NCBI GenBank assembly: GCA_003315335.1
Contig: QNRL01000005.1
Coordinates: 186,001-250,000 of the forward strand
From: Pseudocitrobacter faecalis
GTDB lineage: Bacteria > Pseudomonadota > Gammaproteobacteria > Enterobacterales > Enterobacteriaceae
DNA length: 64,000 nucleotides
Direction: 5' to 3'
The position numbers were made by a program, and so were the translations under genes. The stretch's first letter is position 1. Each line of letters starts with the position of its first letter. Positions 43,968 to 55,386 of this stretch are shown here, in pieces. The notes below the pieces were generated by a model. The model did no database searches, had not been told where the DNA came from, and was given only the letters and a program-made list of their open reading frames with translations.

Positions 43968-44214
43968 CCCTCACCCTAACCCTCTCCCACAGGGAGAGGG
44001 AACCGATCGAGCACGTTGCTGAATTTCCTGCGTTTTTCACCCTCTCCCTGTGGGAGAGGGCGGGGTGGGGGAACCGATTGTGCCAGTGGTGAGGTGCGTG
44101 CGGTTTTCTCCCTCTCCCTCTGGGAGAGGGCGGGGTGAGGGAACCGATTGTGCCAATGGTCAGGTAGATGCGGTTTTCACCCTCTCCCTAAGAGAGAGGG
44201 CCGGGGTGAGGGGA
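43968..44214. repeat. Tandem array of four CCCTCACCC/CCCTCTCCC hairpin units
   Basis: Four hairpins near 43979-43999, 44040-44059, 44109-44129 and 44180-44199, about 60-70 bp apart. The linkers are also related (GGGAACCGATTGTGCCA-GTGGT at 44069-44092 and 44138-44161; GTGCG/ATGCGGTTTTC before each hairpin), so two or three units arose by tandem duplication. The last unit enters opgB from the 3' side and supplies its stop codon. Confidence 0.85.
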
Positions 44215-46506
44215 TGACCCCTGCGCTTCAACCACCTTAATCTCTACCATCCCAATCCCTAACTGACGTGGGGAATGGCCGAGGATATTCCCTTCGTTCG
44301 TAGACTCAGGCGCTGGTGGAACAATGACCAGCGTGCTGGCCTGCGTCGGGTTATCGAAGTGCAGCGTCGTCGTGGTCACGTCGTGTCCCAGCGTCAGCGT
44401 TTGCTCGCTATTACCGACGCGCACCGGGATTGGTTTATCGGCATTCTGCCCAAAGGCTTTTGCGGTGATCACCAGGTCAAATTTCTTCGGCAGAGGGTGC
44501 TGATACTCAATCTTCACCTGGTTGCCCAACTGGGCATTAGACCAGCGTCCCCAGCTTTCCGGACGTGAAATACCACTAAACTGCTTCACCTCTTCCGGCG
44601 CGCCAGCGACGTTGAAAATGAAGCTGTCGGCTTTATAGCGAATATCGTTATCCACCACTTTTAGAGTGTCGACGTTGCCTTTATAGCGCGTCATGTCTAT
44701 TACCGTGTCTTTGAATGCCGTTTTGCCTTTCCACTGCGCTTTATCGACATGCTGGACTTTTTGTTCGCCACCGAGCTGCCCCTGAGAGACGCACCAGTCG
44801 GTGGAGAGCGCGAATTCCGGTGCCCAAAGCTGGCCCATCTTGTAGCAGCGGTCAATCCAGACGAAGTTATCGCGCGGAGCGAAATCGGCTAACTGATAAC
44901 GCAGCGGTGCGGAGTACTCGCTTTCTGGCAGCGGTTCGACGCGTTTTTCCGACACGCGCAGCAGCAGCGGCAGACGGAAATGGCTGCCGGAGAATGCAAT
45001 CATGTTTTTCTGCGTATCGATGGTGAACTCTTTCATCTCTTTCGGGAAATTCCACAGACGGATGATGTCGGGTTTCCACGCCAGCACTTTCTCTTTCATA
45101 TTGAGGAAAATGGTCGACAGCGATTCGCCCGAGAGGCTGCTGCGCCCAAGGCCGATGAAGTTATCACCGCCCAGAATATCGAGCACCGTTGCACCGTTAT
45201 CCATAGTGTTACGCTTTTGCGCCATCACTTCCTGCTGAGGCTTGTCGCCGCGCAGGATGAAGAACAGGTTATTGCGATCCTGCTTATTGAGGTAATCCCA
45301 GGCGGTGTTTTTCATCGCCAGATGATCGGAGGAGACCACGATCACCGTGTTTTTAAAGTACGGCGAGGCTTTGATTCGGTTAATGAATTCCGCAATATTC
45401 TGCTGGCTACAGCTGACGGCGCTGAAGGACTGATTCGCCTTGCCGCCAATTTCATAGCGTTTACGCGAGCAACTGCGCGAGATAAAACCATCCGGATGGT
45501 GCGTGTCGACGGTCAGAGTAAACAGAGAGAAACGCTTACCCTCTTTAGAGAGCGTTTCGAATTTTTTCCATGCTTCGTCCAGCACCGTGTCATCGTAGAA
45601 GCCCCAGTCGTTGCGGTAGTTCGGGTCGTCAACGGTGGCCTTCAGCTCTTCAGAGCCGTAGAGGTTGTCAAAGCCATGCGACTTCAGGAAGACATCTTTC
45701 CCGGCGAAGCGCAGGTTCGCGCCCTGGACAAAATAGTTTTCATAGCCGGAGTTCTTCAGGATATCGCCGAGGCAGATATTTTGCGGGAAGAAACTGGAGA
45801 GCGACGCGGACGCGTTGCCTTCAAACGGGGCGAACAGCGGAATACCGCATTGTGACGCGACCATTCCGGCAATGGTGTAGTCGGTGCCCGGTAACTGCAT
45901 GGTGTGGCTGAAATCGATACTGTCGTCTTTCAGCGCGCCAAGCTCCGGTGCGAGATCCGGGAACGCCTGGTTATCAAAATAGGTGCGCTCAAGGCTTTCA
46001 CCGTAGATGTAGACGAGGTTAAGCTTTGGCTGCGGAATACTTTTGGCGGGCTCTTTGTAATAGATAGAGAAATCAGGATCGCCGTCGCGCGACTGGGATT
46101 TTACCAACTCGCTAATCTGGCGAAATGCCGGGCTGGCATCAACGGAACCCACCGCCAGCACCAGCGCCAGCAGGCTGTAACCAAAATGGTGCGGGTGATG
46201 ACGGCGGCGACGCAGCAGCCAGCCGAGCGTGCCGAATACGGCAACCAGCCCTAACACCAGGCCGATACCTGGCAGGATGTACTTGCTGACCCCTGCGCCG
46301 GTCAGGCTGTTGGTGAGGGTGTAAAGTACGGCGTCATTGATGCCGTCGCCGGTGAAATAGTCGCTGGCATAGAGCGTAATGTTGAGTACGACAAAAAATC
46401 CCAAAACAATCAGCGTAGCGGCGAACCACCACGTATTGCGGCCTGCCTTCAGGGCGTAAATCGCCACGGAGGCAAGAAAAAGAGCAAGGGAGAGCAACTC
46501 TGACAC
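44188..46506 (-). CDS. opgB: Phosphoglycerol transferase I OpgB (MdoB)
   Basis: Transfers phosphoglycerol from phosphatidylglycerol to osmoregulated periplasmic glucans. 772 residues versus about 763 in E. coli. Four N-terminal membrane helices (1-140) precede a periplasmic alkaline-phosphatase/sulfatase-type domain: [14 protein letters not shown] (nucleophile region), [38 protein letters not shown] and [17 protein letters not shown]. The last residues, SSPHPGPLS, are coded by the intergenic repeat at 44188-44214, so the native end has been replaced or lengthened by repeat DNA. Convergent with tsr. Confidence 0.95.
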   Translation of the reverse strand: MSELLSLALFLASVAIYALKAGRNTWWFAATLIVLGFFVVLNITLYASDYFTGDGINDAVLYTLTNSLTGAGVSKYILPGIGLVLGLVAVFGTLGWLLRRRRHHPHHFGYSLLALVLAVGSVDASPAFRQISELVKSQSRDGDPDFSIYYKEPAKSIPQPKLNLVYIYGESLERTYFDNQAFPDLAPELGALKDDSIDFSHTMQLPGTDYTIAGMVASQCGIPLFAPFEGNASASLSSFFPQNICLGDILKNSGYENYFVQGANLRFAGKDVFLKSHGFDNLYGSEELKATVDDPNYRNDWGFYDDTVLDEAWKKFETLSKEGKRFSLFTLTVDTHHPDGFISRSCSRKRYEIGGKANQSFSAVSCSQQNIAEFINRIKASPYFKNTVIVVSSDHLAMKNTAWDYLNKQDRNNLFFILRGDKPQQEVMAQKRNTMDNGATVLDILGGDNFIGLGRSSLSGESLSTIFLNMKEKVLAWKPDIIRLWNFPKEMKEFTIDTQKNMIAFSGSHFRLPLLLRVSEKRVEPLPESEYSAPLRYQLADFAPRDNFVWIDRCYKMGQLWAPEFALSTDWCVSQGQLGGEQKVQHVDKAQWKGKTAFKDTVIDMTRYKGNVDTLKVVDNDIRYKADSFIFNVAGAPEEVKQFSGISRPESWGRWSNAQLGNQVKIEYQHPLPKKFDLVITAKAFGQNADKPIPVRVGNSEQTLTLGHDVTTTTLHFDNPTQASTLVIVPPAPESTNEGNILGHSPRQLGIGMVEIKVVEAQGSSPHPGPLS

Positions 46507-46693
46507 TACGTATCCTCAACAGCGCCAGTCTTCTGGCCAGACATTTATTGAACAGCATAATGTAATCATGCGGTCGTATAGCTGCAATTCTAGCGTCATC
46601 AAAGTGTGCTGTTGTTCAGAATTGGTTTATAAATAGCCGACTTTATCGCCGAAGAAGGGAACTTTTATGCATGAGGGGTAAGAGAGATGTCGC

Positions 46694-46731
46694 AGCGCGC
46701 GGAGAAGCGAATGGGCGTTTATCCGCGCGCT
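46694..46731. terminator. Long inverted repeat after yjjA, terminator-like
   Basis: AGCGCGCGGA (46694-46703) pairs perfectly with TCCGCGCGCT (46722-46731), and the interior AAGCG/CGTTT extends the stem. It stands 9 bp beyond the yjjA stop codon. A T-tract is missing, so it may stabilise the 3' end rather than terminate. Confidence 0.55.
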
Positions 46732-46739
46732 CAGTGGGA

Positions 46740-47231
46740 TCAGGAGAGGAAATTCACACCCTGTTTCAGCACCAGATCGCAGGCTTTGGCTTTCACTTTT
46801 TTACCCAGCTCGCTATTACCCAGGCTTTCAAGATTCAGCTGCTGCCCATCTTTTGCATTCAGCAGACCCTGGATGCCGTCCATGTAGCTGGTGTCTTTTT
46901 TCTGCTCAGCGGCAGTGTCCAGACCCAGTTTATCCAGCACCTGAGATTTGATGTTGTCGACGTTGGCAACAGAGGTGATTTTCTCTTTTGCACAGTAACC
47001 CATAATGCCCGCGGCATTATTCATGGTGCTGGAGCTGAGAGACTGCGAGCCGCCATTGAGCAGGCTGGTTAATGAGGAGAGCGATGTGCCGCTCTGCTGG
47101 CTGCTGCTCTGGCCGCCCAACTGGCTGGCTGCGCTGCTCAGGGTGTCGGTCAGGGAACTGGCGTTGGCCGCAGTGGCGAAGAAGGCGCCTGCGAGGATAG
47201 CGCCGCAAAACAGGGATTTGGTCGTTTTCAT
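46740..47231 (-). CDS. yjjA: DUF2501 secreted protein YjjA
   Basis: 163 residues, near E. coli YjjA (164). A clear signal peptide (MKTTKSLFCGAILAGAFFATAANA) is followed by a low-complexity Ser/Gln/Leu-rich region (SQLGGQSSSQQSGTSLSSLTSLLNGGSQSLSSS) and a conserved C-terminal half with two cysteines (IMGYCAKEK, VKAKACDLVLKQGVNFLS). Periplasmic; function unknown. Start at 47231; an in-frame ATG 18 nt upstream is possible but would disturb the signal sequence. Upstream of opgB on the same strand, with a 233-bp gap. Confidence 0.85.
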   Translation of the reverse strand: MKTTKSLFCGAILAGAFFATAANASSLTDTLSSAASQLGGQSSSQQSGTSLSSLTSLLNGGSQSLSSSTMNNAAGIMGYCAKEKITSVANVDNIKSQVLDKLGLDTAAEQKKDTSYMDGIQGLLNAKDGQQLNLESLGNSELGKKVKAKACDLVLKQGVNFLS

Positions 47232-47302
47232 GAGAAGCACTCTATTCATGCAATGAATGTATTAGGCCGCCAGTATACTCCCTGTCGGCACTAAGATTTA
47301 TC

Positions 47303-48040
47303 TCAATACTCTTTGCCGGTGACCCGGCTGCGATAGCTGTCCCAGTTGAAGATCACCCACAGACTGTTGCCGAGACGCATACGATCCATTACGCGCTCTC
47401 CGAGTAGCTTATTCATCTCATCCATATTGCTGTTGGTGAGCATCCCGGTAGGGCGTTTAGAAGATGAACGACGATCGACAATCTGATTAATGATCACCTT
47501 CTCGTAGCGCGACTCCGTTTGCACGCCGATTTCGTCGATCACCAGCAGGTCGACCTGGCTGAGATCGTTTAGCAGTTGCTCTTCGCTGGTTTCCCGATTG
47601 CTGAAAGTATCTTTCATGGCCGACATAATGTCGGCAACGGTGATGATCAGCACCGATTTCCCGCGAAGGAGTAGTTCATTGCAGATGGCCGCCGCCAGGT
47701 GGTTTTTCCCGGTGCCAGGCTTGCCGGAAAAGATAAAACTGGCGATGTTGCCATCGAACTCTTCCACGTACTGACGCGCTTTTGACAGCGCGTTCATCTG
47801 GCCTTCGTTTTCCACGCGATAATTATCGAACGAACAGTTCTGGTGCAGTGGGCGAATGCCCGAACGGTTAAACGTGCGCTGCATTTTCATGGCGCGGTTT
47901 TCCCGCTCCAGCGCGGCGGCGCGGATTTTTCCCTGCTCTTTTTGCCAGGCCAGCAGCTCTTCACCGGTCGTGAAGGCGGGCTTGACGTTCGCCGGCATCA
48001 TCTTTTGCAGGCGTTGCATTAAATCGCCAACGTTTTTCAT
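47303..48040 (-). CDS. dnaC: Replicative helicase loader DnaC
   Basis: An AAA+ ATPase that opens and loads the DnaB hexamer at oriC and at restarted forks. 245 residues as in E. coli (start MKNVGDLMQRL; a start two codons earlier is possible). The N-terminal DnaB-binding region is followed by Walker A GKPGTGKN (106-113), Walker B LLVIDEIG, and the arginine-finger region SSKRPTGMLTNSN. It follows dnaT by 2 bp, so the two primosome genes are co-translated. Confidence 0.97.
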   Translation of the reverse strand: MKNVGDLMQRLQKMMPANVKPAFTTGEELLAWQKEQGKIRAAALERENRAMKMQRTFNRSGIRPLHQNCSFDNYRVENEGQMNALSKARQYVEEFDGNIASFIFSGKPGTGKNHLAAAICNELLLRGKSVLIITVADIMSAMKDTFSNRETSEEQLLNDLSQVDLLVIDEIGVQTESRYEKVIINQIVDRRSSSKRPTGMLTNSNMDEMNKLLGERVMDRMRLGNSLWVIFNWDSYRSRVTGKEY

Positions 48041-48042
48041 GC

Positions 48043-48582
48043 TCATCCTCTGAAACCAGGGGGGATATGATTATCGGGTTCGGATACGCTGTTCAGGTCG
48101 CGCTTCGGCTGACCGTTATTGCTCGCGCGGCCCATTTGCACGCTTCGCGCCAGTTTTTGCTGCCACTGCACATGATGGAACACTTTGCCTTCTGCTTGCC
48201 AGTAAGCGACAAATGAAGCCAGTTCTTCTGGGGTGACTGGCTCACTAAGGGCAATACCCCAGAGTGCGGAAAGCCGCAAAAATTCAGCATCCGGTTGCCA
48301 GCCGGTATACATGGCAAATTTGCCCATCGGCACGGCGATAGGGGCGGGCGCTGGCTCTTCAAAGAACTGCGTATCCAGCGCCACGTCGCTGCCTGGACGG
48401 GCGAGCTTTTCTTCCAACGCTAACAATTGTGCCAGCCGTTCCGGCGTGATGGCGTAGAACGCAGGCGCATTGTTAGCAAATACGGCCAGTGCACCACCTT
48501 CTGTTTTAGCAAGAATGGCAGCAGGATCGGCGACAAAGGCGTCAATACCAATCACGTTCGGCGTCAAAATACGAGAAGACAT
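48043..48582 (-). CDS. dnaT: Primosomal protein DnaT
   Basis: Acts in PriA-PriB-DnaT replication restart. 179 residues, the same as E. coli, opening [24 protein letters not shown]. The N-terminal oligomerisation domain is followed by a Pro/Ala linker ([15 protein letters not shown]) and the C-terminal ssDNA-binding domain ([21 protein letters not shown]...[22 protein letters not shown]). Leads the dnaTC pair. Confidence 0.97.
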   Translation of the reverse strand: MSSRILTPNVIGIDAFVADPAAILAKTEGGALAVFANNAPAFYAITPERLAQLLALEEKLARPGSDVALDTQFFEEPAPAPIAVPMGKFAMYTGWQPDAEFLRLSALWGIALSEPVTPEELASFVAYWQAEGKVFHHVQWQQKLARSVQMGRASNNGQPKRDLNSVSEPDNHIPPGFRG

Positions 48583-48706
48583 AACACTATCTCAATACAG
48601 AAAAACACAGGAAGGCTGCGAAATAGCCGCAGGTTAATGGGCATATAGTAGCACAGAGCATGAAAGGGACGGCAGCCTTAATCCCGCGCTGCCGTTGTGC
48701 TGAGAA

Positions 48707-49180
48707 TTAGACCCGCGGGCGTTTGCGATACAGCCACAGGCCAGGGATCGACAGGCCGATAGAGAGCGCGCCAACAATCGATGATGCCTTAAGAAAGTTG
48801 CTGATGAGCGCAATCATCATCTCTTCGGTATAACCTAAGTGGCTGATTTTTACTGCGGAAATCATAGCTGTATAGGCTGATATACCGGGGAACATGGGGA
48901 TGACGGCGGCGACGGTAAAGATCTTCGGGTGCGCGAGGTACCAGCGTGACCAGCGAATGCCAATGCTACCGACCAGAATCGCGGCGAGGAACGTTGCCCA
49001 CTCAATGTTAAACCCGGCGGTCATCATCACAAAGCGCGAGCTATGGCCGATCGCGCCCAACAGCCCACACCACGGCAACGCCCGGTGCGGCACGTTGAAA
49101 ACCATCGCAAAACCCACTGCCGGAATGGACGAGAGAAGGATGTCCTGAACCAGCGCCAGCATAAAATCGATTACACCCAT
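48707..49180 (-). CDS. yjjB: Membrane subunit YjjB of the YjjPB (ThrE-like) exporter
   Basis: 157 residues, equal to E. coli YjjB, five membrane segments, ThrE_2 domain ([54 protein letters not shown]). YjjB and YjjP together form a split ThrE-type carrier, reported in E. coli to export succinate. The start at 49180 overlaps the end of yjjP by 10 bp; a longer reading runs back through yjjP and is not needed. Confidence 0.93.
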   Translation of the reverse strand: MGVIDFMLALVQDILLSSIPAVGFAMVFNVPHRALPWCGLLGAIGHSSRFVMMTAGFNIEWATFLAAILVGSIGIRWSRWYLAHPKIFTVAAVIPMFPGISAYTAMISAVKISHLGYTEEMMIALISNFLKASSIVGALSIGLSIPGLWLYRKRPRV

Positions 49181-49953
49181 CCGCGCAGCCCCCATAAGGT
49201 CATGGCCATCACCACGCCCACGCAGGTGGCAAGCGTCAGCAGGCTGGCGATCGCCCACCGCGCCAGCCCGGTGTTGATGTGACCTTTAAACATGTCGGCG
49301 ACGGCGTTAATGAGCGGAAAACCCGGCACCAGCAGCAGGACGCTGGCTGCCATTGCCACGGTTGAGGTTTGGCTGAAAGCAGGCATGCGCAACAGCAGGC
49401 CAGAGACAGTGGTCGCGGCGAAAGCGGTAATACAGAAATTGATTTGCGGGTGCATTGCGCGGTGGGTGAGAACCTGGCGAATATACATCGCGATAGTACT
49501 GGCGCAGAGCGTGACGAATGCACCATCCCAGCCGCCGTTATTGAGTTTACAGAAACAGGCGCAGGAAAGGCCTACCATTGTCACCACGAGCCAGCGTGGG
49601 TAGCGCAGGGGCTTGATTTGCGTGAAGCGTTTGGCGACATCCCGTGCATCCAGCAGTTTATGCTCTGCCATGATAACGATGTGTTGGATCTCCGTCACCA
49701 TATGCATATTGATGCCGCGATCGGCGTTTTTGCGTGTCGATGTAATGCATTGCCCATCTTTAATGGTTGATAAAACAATGGCATTCGGTGAAATGGCGAT
49801 TTCGACGCTGTCCATTCCCAGCGCGCGCCCTAAGCGTGAAGCCAGCTCATCAACCAGCGCGCTTTCCGCGCCGTGCTGAAGCAGAAAAAGGCCGCACTGA
49901 ATACAGAGCCGCGTAATGCCTCGCTGGGTGTGGTGATCAATTTCCGTGGTCAT
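49171..49953 (-). CDS. yjjP: Membrane subunit YjjP of the YjjPB (ThrE-like) exporter
   Basis: 260 residues (E. coli 256). The N-terminal cytoplasmic half has the ThrE_1 signature ([33 protein letters not shown]), and the C-terminal half holds five membrane helices ([23 protein letters not shown]... [29 protein letters not shown]). It partners with YjjB, whose gene overlaps its 3' end. Chosen start 49953; an ATG six codons earlier is possible. Confidence 0.93.
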   Translation of the reverse strand: MTTEIDHHTQRGITRLCIQCGLFLLQHGAESALVDELASRLGRALGMDSVEIAISPNAIVLSTIKDGQCITSTRKNADRGINMHMVTEIQHIVIMAEHKLLDARDVAKRFTQIKPLRYPRWLVVTMVGLSCACFCKLNNGGWDGAFVTLCASTIAMYIRQVLTHRAMHPQINFCITAFAATTVSGLLLRMPAFSQTSTVAMAASVLLLVPGFPLINAVADMFKGHINTGLARWAIASLLTLATCVGVVMAMTLWGLRGWV

Positions 49954-50221
49954 CCTGCATCCTCGGTACAACTGCCTGATGAGTTACTTTTACCCGAAGC
50001 GTCGCGGGTGGGAGTCCGTGTCGGATCAAATAATGTGCAAAAAGGCGTCGGTGTTTTGGCGTGGGGCATAACTTGATGCTCGCCACACTTTCTGAAAATT
50101 GTCGAAAAGTGCAGCTTTTTAACAGGTTTTTCCCTTCTTTTCCCACGCCCCCTTATCAAAAATGCATGAATAAACTTTATGCAAACATAAAACAAACAAG
50201 TTATTAACTTATCCGACGTGA

Positions 50222-51421
<1,200 letters not shown>

Positions 51422-51776
51422 TTTTCCGCCTCTTACTTTTATCAATTAAAGGTGAGGGGCGCATTAGTGCTTTTAATCAATTCAAAAATATAATACTACA
51501 TAAATGAGTTATATAATTAACAAATGTTTTAATTATAACTTACGCGCAGATTCATTTTTTCTAATTGCATTTGGATTACCATTTTATAAACAATGTGACA
51601 TATTATATCGGTTAACCTTTTGCCGTGACGCCCCCTTATTTAAATATATCAATTTGATCTCATTTATCAGGGCAAGAAAAGGTAATTAAGGAACAAGGAT
51701 GAACAGGTTCTTTTTTTTAACAGCACACCTTTACCGGTGAGCGTAAAAAGGATCGTCGATTGGATGCGGAGGTTTT
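51422..51776. other. A+T-rich gap upstream of yjjQ
   Basis: 355 bp without a credible gene. It is strongly A+T rich (TTCAAAAATATAATACTACATAA...), like the H-NS-silenced yjjQ-bglJ promoter region of E. coli. I see no clear terminator for pobA beyond a weak dyad (TTTATCAATTAAAGGTGAGG). Confidence 0.5.
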
Positions 51777-52496
51777 ATGTTACAAGGATACTGTAAGTTC
51801 GGCGTCATTATCAGTAAAATACCGGTGATGCAGTCCGGGTTGAGTGCGATAATGACCACGCATTTCCCCAATTATGAGCTGAACGTTTGTCACTCTCTGG
51901 AGGAGCTTACACTGCTCCAGCTTCGTCGGGCTGACCTGGTGTTGGTCGATCTCTCTGGCGATATTCATCAGCCGCGCAACGTGTGCGAACAATTCTACTC
52001 TCTACTGTCGCAATACCGTGATATTCACTGGGTTTTTCTCGTCAGTCGCCCTCATTATTCCCTTGCCATTGAATTTTTGATGCGTCCGGAAAGCACTCTG
52101 TTATCTGACTCTGAGCCTGTTGAACGTGTCGTCATGGCGATTCGCCAGGGAGGCGCTTCCGCCGAGCGCATCAGTCAAACCCTGTTGGTGCCAGATTACG
52201 ATGCTATTCATGAGGAAAATGAAAAAATGGTGATGCTGACGCTGTCGGAACGTAAAGTTTTACGTTTGCTGGCGAAGGGCTGGGGAATTAACCAAATCGC
52301 CACGCTGTTGAAAAAGAGCAATAAAACAATCAGCGCACAGAAGAACAGCGCTATGCGCCGTTTATCGTTACGCAGCAATGCTGAAATGTACGCGTGGATC
52401 AACAGCACTCAGGGAATGAAGGAACTCAATCTCTTCTCAGCATATGGAGAACCGGCAGAATGGAAAAACATCACGGAAAGCAGCATGTCGCTATAG
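51777..52496 (+). CDS. yjjQ: LuxR-type regulator YjjQ
   Basis: 239 residues (E. coli 241). A receiver-like N-terminal domain without the full phosphorylation site is followed by a LuxR helix-turn-helix ([55 protein letters not shown]). E. coli YjjQ represses flagellar and capsule genes and is itself silenced by H-NS. It overlaps bglJ by 37 bp, as in E. coli, so the two are one transcript. Confidence 0.92.
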   Translation: MLQGYCKFGVIISKIPVMQSGLSAIMTTHFPNYELNVCHSLEELTLLQLRRADLVLVDLSGDIHQPRNVCEQFYSLLSQYRDIHWVFLVSRPHYSLAIEFLMRPESTLLSDSEPVERVVMAIRQGGASAERISQTLLVPDYDAIHEENEKMVMLTLSERKVLRLLAKGWGINQIATLLKKSNKTISAQKNSAMRRLSLRSNAEMYAWINSTQGMKELNLFSAYGEPAEWKNITESSMSL

Positions 52497-53140
52497 TCGA
52501 ACCCTGCGTGATGGCGGAAGTCGGCCTGCGTCATTTGCTCGCCGCGTCTTCCCGAAGCCCCTATGTATTTCATTTTTTCCGGTCGGTTGATGCGCTTAGA
52601 GAATCCATGCTAAGCGACGACTATTTTGCGGTAATCTGTTGTCTGTCAGGTACGCGTGAATTACGCCTTGAAAGCCTGCTGATTCAGGATGAAATAGCAA
52701 ACAGCAGATCAGAAATCATCCGTATCATTCTGGCCGGCGATCGGCAAGAAGTGGAACTGATTAAGCAGCTTTCGCCAACGCTACTGAACGGCGTGGTAAG
52801 CAAAGCGGAATCGCTCACCAGGTTGAAGAACACTATCCTTGAAATTTTACGCAGCGGCGGGACGCAGCAACTCGCGCAGGATGAAAGCGATATCACCGTG
52901 CATCACCGCTTTTTAAGCCCGACTGAACGGGCCATTTTACGCTATATGACCTGCGGTTATTCCTTAACGGATATCGCTGAACGGCTTGAGCGGAATATTA
53001 AAACGATTCGCGCGCATAAATTTAATGCGATGGCGAAGCTGGGCGTCAATTCTGATATCGGGTTACTTAGCGCGGCGGACTTATTGATGTCATTGCCCGA
53101 TCGCGAAGGGTTATCTGGCGACCTTTCCTATTTTGTATAG
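52460..53140 (+). CDS. bglJ: LuxR-type regulator BglJ
   Basis: 226 residues (E. coli 225). The start [20 protein letters not shown] lies within yjjQ; CGGCAGA is just upstream. [51 protein letters not shown]. In E. coli it dimerises with RcsB to relieve H-NS silencing of bgl, leuO and other genes without phosphorylation. Confidence 0.9.
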   Translation: MEKHHGKQHVAIVEPCVMAEVGLRHLLAASSRSPYVFHFFRSVDALRESMLSDDYFAVICCLSGTRELRLESLLIQDEIANSRSEIIRIILAGDRQEVELIKQLSPTLLNGVVSKAESLTRLKNTILEILRSGGTQQLAQDESDITVHHRFLSPTERAILRYMTCGYSLTDIAERLERNIKTIRAHKFNAMAKLGVNSDIGLLSAADLLMSLPDREGLSGDLSYFV

Positions 53141-53181
53141 CTGAAAGCCGGAGCGGATGCGTCAGCTCCGGTATCTGAGGC

Positions 53182-53640
53182 TTACAAACACACATCGACC
53201 CAGGTGGCGCCGGTCAGTTGCGCAATGCGTTCGGGGGACATCCGTACGGCGCTGTGCGTTGACCCAGCGGCGGGCAGTACTTCCGCATACTGCTGCAATG
53301 AGACATCACAATAAACGGCGAGCGGGTTTTCCAGGCCAAACGGGCAGACGCCACCAACCGGGTGGCCAGTCAACGTTACCACTTCATCGCTACTCAGCAT
53401 GCGAGCTTTGGCACCAAAGGTTGTTTTCAACTTTTTGTTATCCAGGCGGGCATCACCTTTTGCCACGATCAAAATAACCTGCTCTTTGACCTTCAGCGAC
53501 AGCGTTTTGGCTATCTGGCCGGCTTCCACCTGATGGGCAGCGGCGGCAAGGGCGACGGTAGCGGTGCTTTGCCCTGATTCAATAATCTCAATATCGGGGG
53601 CGTGTTCGGCGAAGAATTGCCGCACAGATTGCAGGCTCAT
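53182..53640 (-). CDS. YbaK/EbsC-family aminoacyl-tRNA editing-type protein
   Basis: 152 residues. A freestanding YbaK/ProX-type domain: VRQFFAEHAPDIEIIESGQSTATVALAAAAHQVEAGQIAKTLSLKV, with the conserved Lys of QIAKTL, and GHPVGGVCPFGL, the GxxxGG..P loop that holds the aminoacyl group. Family members hydrolyse mischarged tRNAs. The start at 53640 has CAGGAG upstream; a longer in-frame reading lacks one. Which tRNA it edits cannot be said. Convergent with bglJ. Confidence 0.85.
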   Translation of the reverse strand: MSLQSVRQFFAEHAPDIEIIESGQSTATVALAAAAHQVEAGQIAKTLSLKVKEQVILIVAKGDARLDNKKLKTTFGAKARMLSSDEVVTLTGHPVGGVCPFGLENPLAVYCDVSLQQYAEVLPAAGSTHSAVRMSPERIAQLTGATWVDVCL

Positions 53641-53753
53641 TAGACTCTCCTGAAAAATTGTGGCGTTCAATCTGTCATAAGCCCTGGATGCTGTAAATAT
53701 TTGCCGTGAGGGAATCGGATAAAACCGCGTTTTCTGGATCTCCTTCACAATCA

Positions 53754-53805
53754 CTGCAACCGGTTACAGTAACCGGTTGCAGTTCTGCAGAGAGGGGATT
53801 AAAAC
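53754..53805 (+). promoter_or_regulatory. 29-bp perfect palindrome overlapping the EIIC promoter
   Basis: CTGCAACCGGTTAC, a central A, and GTAACCGGTTGCAG form a perfect dyad (53754-53782). Each half contains AACCGGTT, the kind of core bound by LacI/GalR regulators such as AscG and GntR. The right arm contains TTGCAG, which with TAAAAC at 53800-53805 (17-nt spacer) makes a plausible promoter, so a bound repressor would block RNA polymerase. No regulator gene is adjacent. Confidence 0.75.
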
Positions 53806-53931
53806 TGTCAGTGTCACTTACGCTGTACCCAATAATAAGAGCCCTGTACGACGTGTCGCGTAACACGCGTTTGTATAGCGGCAAAATCGTTGTTGCTGTG
53901 CTTACGTCTCAAGCCTGTCAGGAGGGCTGCT

Positions 53932-55275
53932 ATGTCTGCTGGTCACACTGCGTTTAATTTAATTTTCCGGTTCGTGGAAAACTACGTCAGCCCCATTGCC
54001 GGGCGTATTTCCTCGCAACGTCACGTAATGGCAATTCGTGATGGCTTTATCTCTGCCATGCCGTTTATGATTGTTGGCTCGTTTTTACTTGTCTTCGCTT
54101 ATCCGCCATTTTCGCCCGATACCACCTGGGGCTTTGCCCGCGCGTGGTTAGATTTAGCAAAAGAATTTGAAGGTCGCATTCTGACGCCGTTCGATATGAC
54201 CATGGGCATTATGTCCATCTATATCTGTGCGGCAATTTCATATAACCTTGGCAAACATTACGAAAAATCCCACCAGCTTGATCCATTTATGTGCGCCATG
54301 TTGTCTATTATGGCGTTCCTGCTGGTTGCTGCGCCGAAAACCAATGGCACGCTGCCGGTGGATAGCCTCGGCGGAACCGGGATTTTCACCGCCATTCTGG
54401 TGGCGATTTACTGCGTTGAGCTGATGCGTTTTTTGAAAGCGCACAACATCGGTATTCGTTTGCCGGATCAGGTGCCGCCGATGATCAAAAACTCCTTTGA
54501 TCTGCTCATTCCGGTGCTGGTGGTGGTACTGACGCTTTACCCGCTCAGCCTGCTGATCCAGGGCCAGTTTGGCATGCTGATCCCCCAGGCGATTATGTCG
54601 CTGTTTAAACCGCTGGTTTCGGCGGCTGACTCCCTGCCAGCGATTCTGTTAGCGGTGTTGATTGGTCATCTGCTGTGGTTTGCAGGTATTCATGGGGCGG
54701 CGATTGTCTCCGGGATGCTGCAGATGTTCTGGCTGACCAACCTTGGTCTGAACCAAACCGCGCTGGCGCAGGGCGCGCCGTTACCGCACATCTTTATGGA
54801 AGCGTTCTGGACTTTCTTCATCGTTATTGGCGGCTCAGGGGCGACTATGGGGCTGGTGTTCTGCTACCTGCGTAGCCGTTCAGCACATTTGCGTTCGATA
54901 GGTCGTCTGAGCGTGGTGCCAAGCCTGTTTAACATCAATGAACCGGTGATTTTCGGTACGCCAATCGTGATGAACCCGGTGTTCTTTATACCGTTTCTAC
55001 TGGCGCCGATGGTAAACGCCGTGCTGGCGTGGGCAGCCATGAAGCTGGATCTCATTGGCCGCGTTATCTCGGTTGTTCCATGGACGGCTCCGGCACCGAT
55101 TGGCGGCGCATGGGCGTTAGGCTGGGATTTCCGCGCGGCGATTCTGGTCGTACTGCTGGCGTGTGTGTCCGCCATCATCTACTACCCCTTCTTCAAGGTG
55201 TATGAGAAACAGCTGTTGGCGCAGGAAGCGGAAGAAGCGCAGCGTGCGGCGGAAGAGAGCCAGCAGGTTGCGTAA
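53932..55275 (+). CDS. Stand-alone PTS EIIC permease, cellobiose/lactose (CelB) family
   Basis: 448 residues, a membrane-embedded sugar channel of the phosphotransferase system with about 10 hydrophobic segments. It opens FRFVENYVSPIAGRISSQRHVMAIRDGFISAMPFMIVGSFLLVFAYPP, the CelB/LicC signature, and carries NEPVIFGTPIVMNP (the conserved sugar-binding NEP motif). The end is cytoplasmic and acidic (QEAEEAQRAAEESQQVA). No EIIA, EIIB or glycosidase gene is adjacent, so it must borrow EIIA/EIIB from another system. The start at 53932 follows GGAGGG; an earlier in-frame ATG at 53890 is unlikely. Upstream lies the palindromic operator. Confidence 0.88.
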   Translation: MSAGHTAFNLIFRFVENYVSPIAGRISSQRHVMAIRDGFISAMPFMIVGSFLLVFAYPPFSPDTTWGFARAWLDLAKEFEGRILTPFDMTMGIMSIYICAAISYNLGKHYEKSHQLDPFMCAMLSIMAFLLVAAPKTNGTLPVDSLGGTGIFTAILVAIYCVELMRFLKAHNIGIRLPDQVPPMIKNSFDLLIPVLVVVLTLYPLSLLIQGQFGMLIPQAIMSLFKPLVSAADSLPAILLAVLIGHLLWFAGIHGAAIVSGMLQMFWLTNLGLNQTALAQGAPLPHIFMEAFWTFFIVIGGSGATMGLVFCYLRSRSAHLRSIGRLSVVPSLFNINEPVIFGTPIVMNPVFFIPFLLAPMVNAVLAWAAMKLDLIGRVISVVPWTAPAPIGGAWALGWDFRAAILVVLLACVSAIIYYPFFKVYEKQLLAQEAEEAQRAAEESQQVA

Positions 55276-55293
55276 CGACTGAGTCGGGATTGT

Positions 55294-55374
55294 TGCCGGG
55301 TGGCGCTACGCTAACCCGGCCTACCGGTTATCTTACATATTTCGCTGGCCTGATAAGCGAAGCGCTATCAGGCA
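55294..55374. repeat. Two REP-like palindromes after the EIIC gene
   Basis: GCCGGGTGGCGCTACGCTAACCCGGC and CCTGATAAGCGAAGCGCTATCAGG between convergent EIIC and fhuF genes. Confidence 0.8.
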
Positions 55375-55386
55375 TTTCGCGTTCGA

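Noticed and set aside
43968-44214. Four hairpins at about 65-bp spacing considered as CRISPR
   Set aside because: Spacers between hairpins are related to each other and repeats are mirror-like; it fits the REP-like family seen elsewhere in the window.
51504-51689. 61-residue frame in the yjjQ upstream gap
   Set aside because: A+T-rich, no ribosome-binding site, no resemblance to known proteins.
53890-53931. Earlier start for the EIIC gene
   Set aside because: The ATG at 53932 has GGAGGG at ideal spacing and the resulting N-terminus matches the CelB family.
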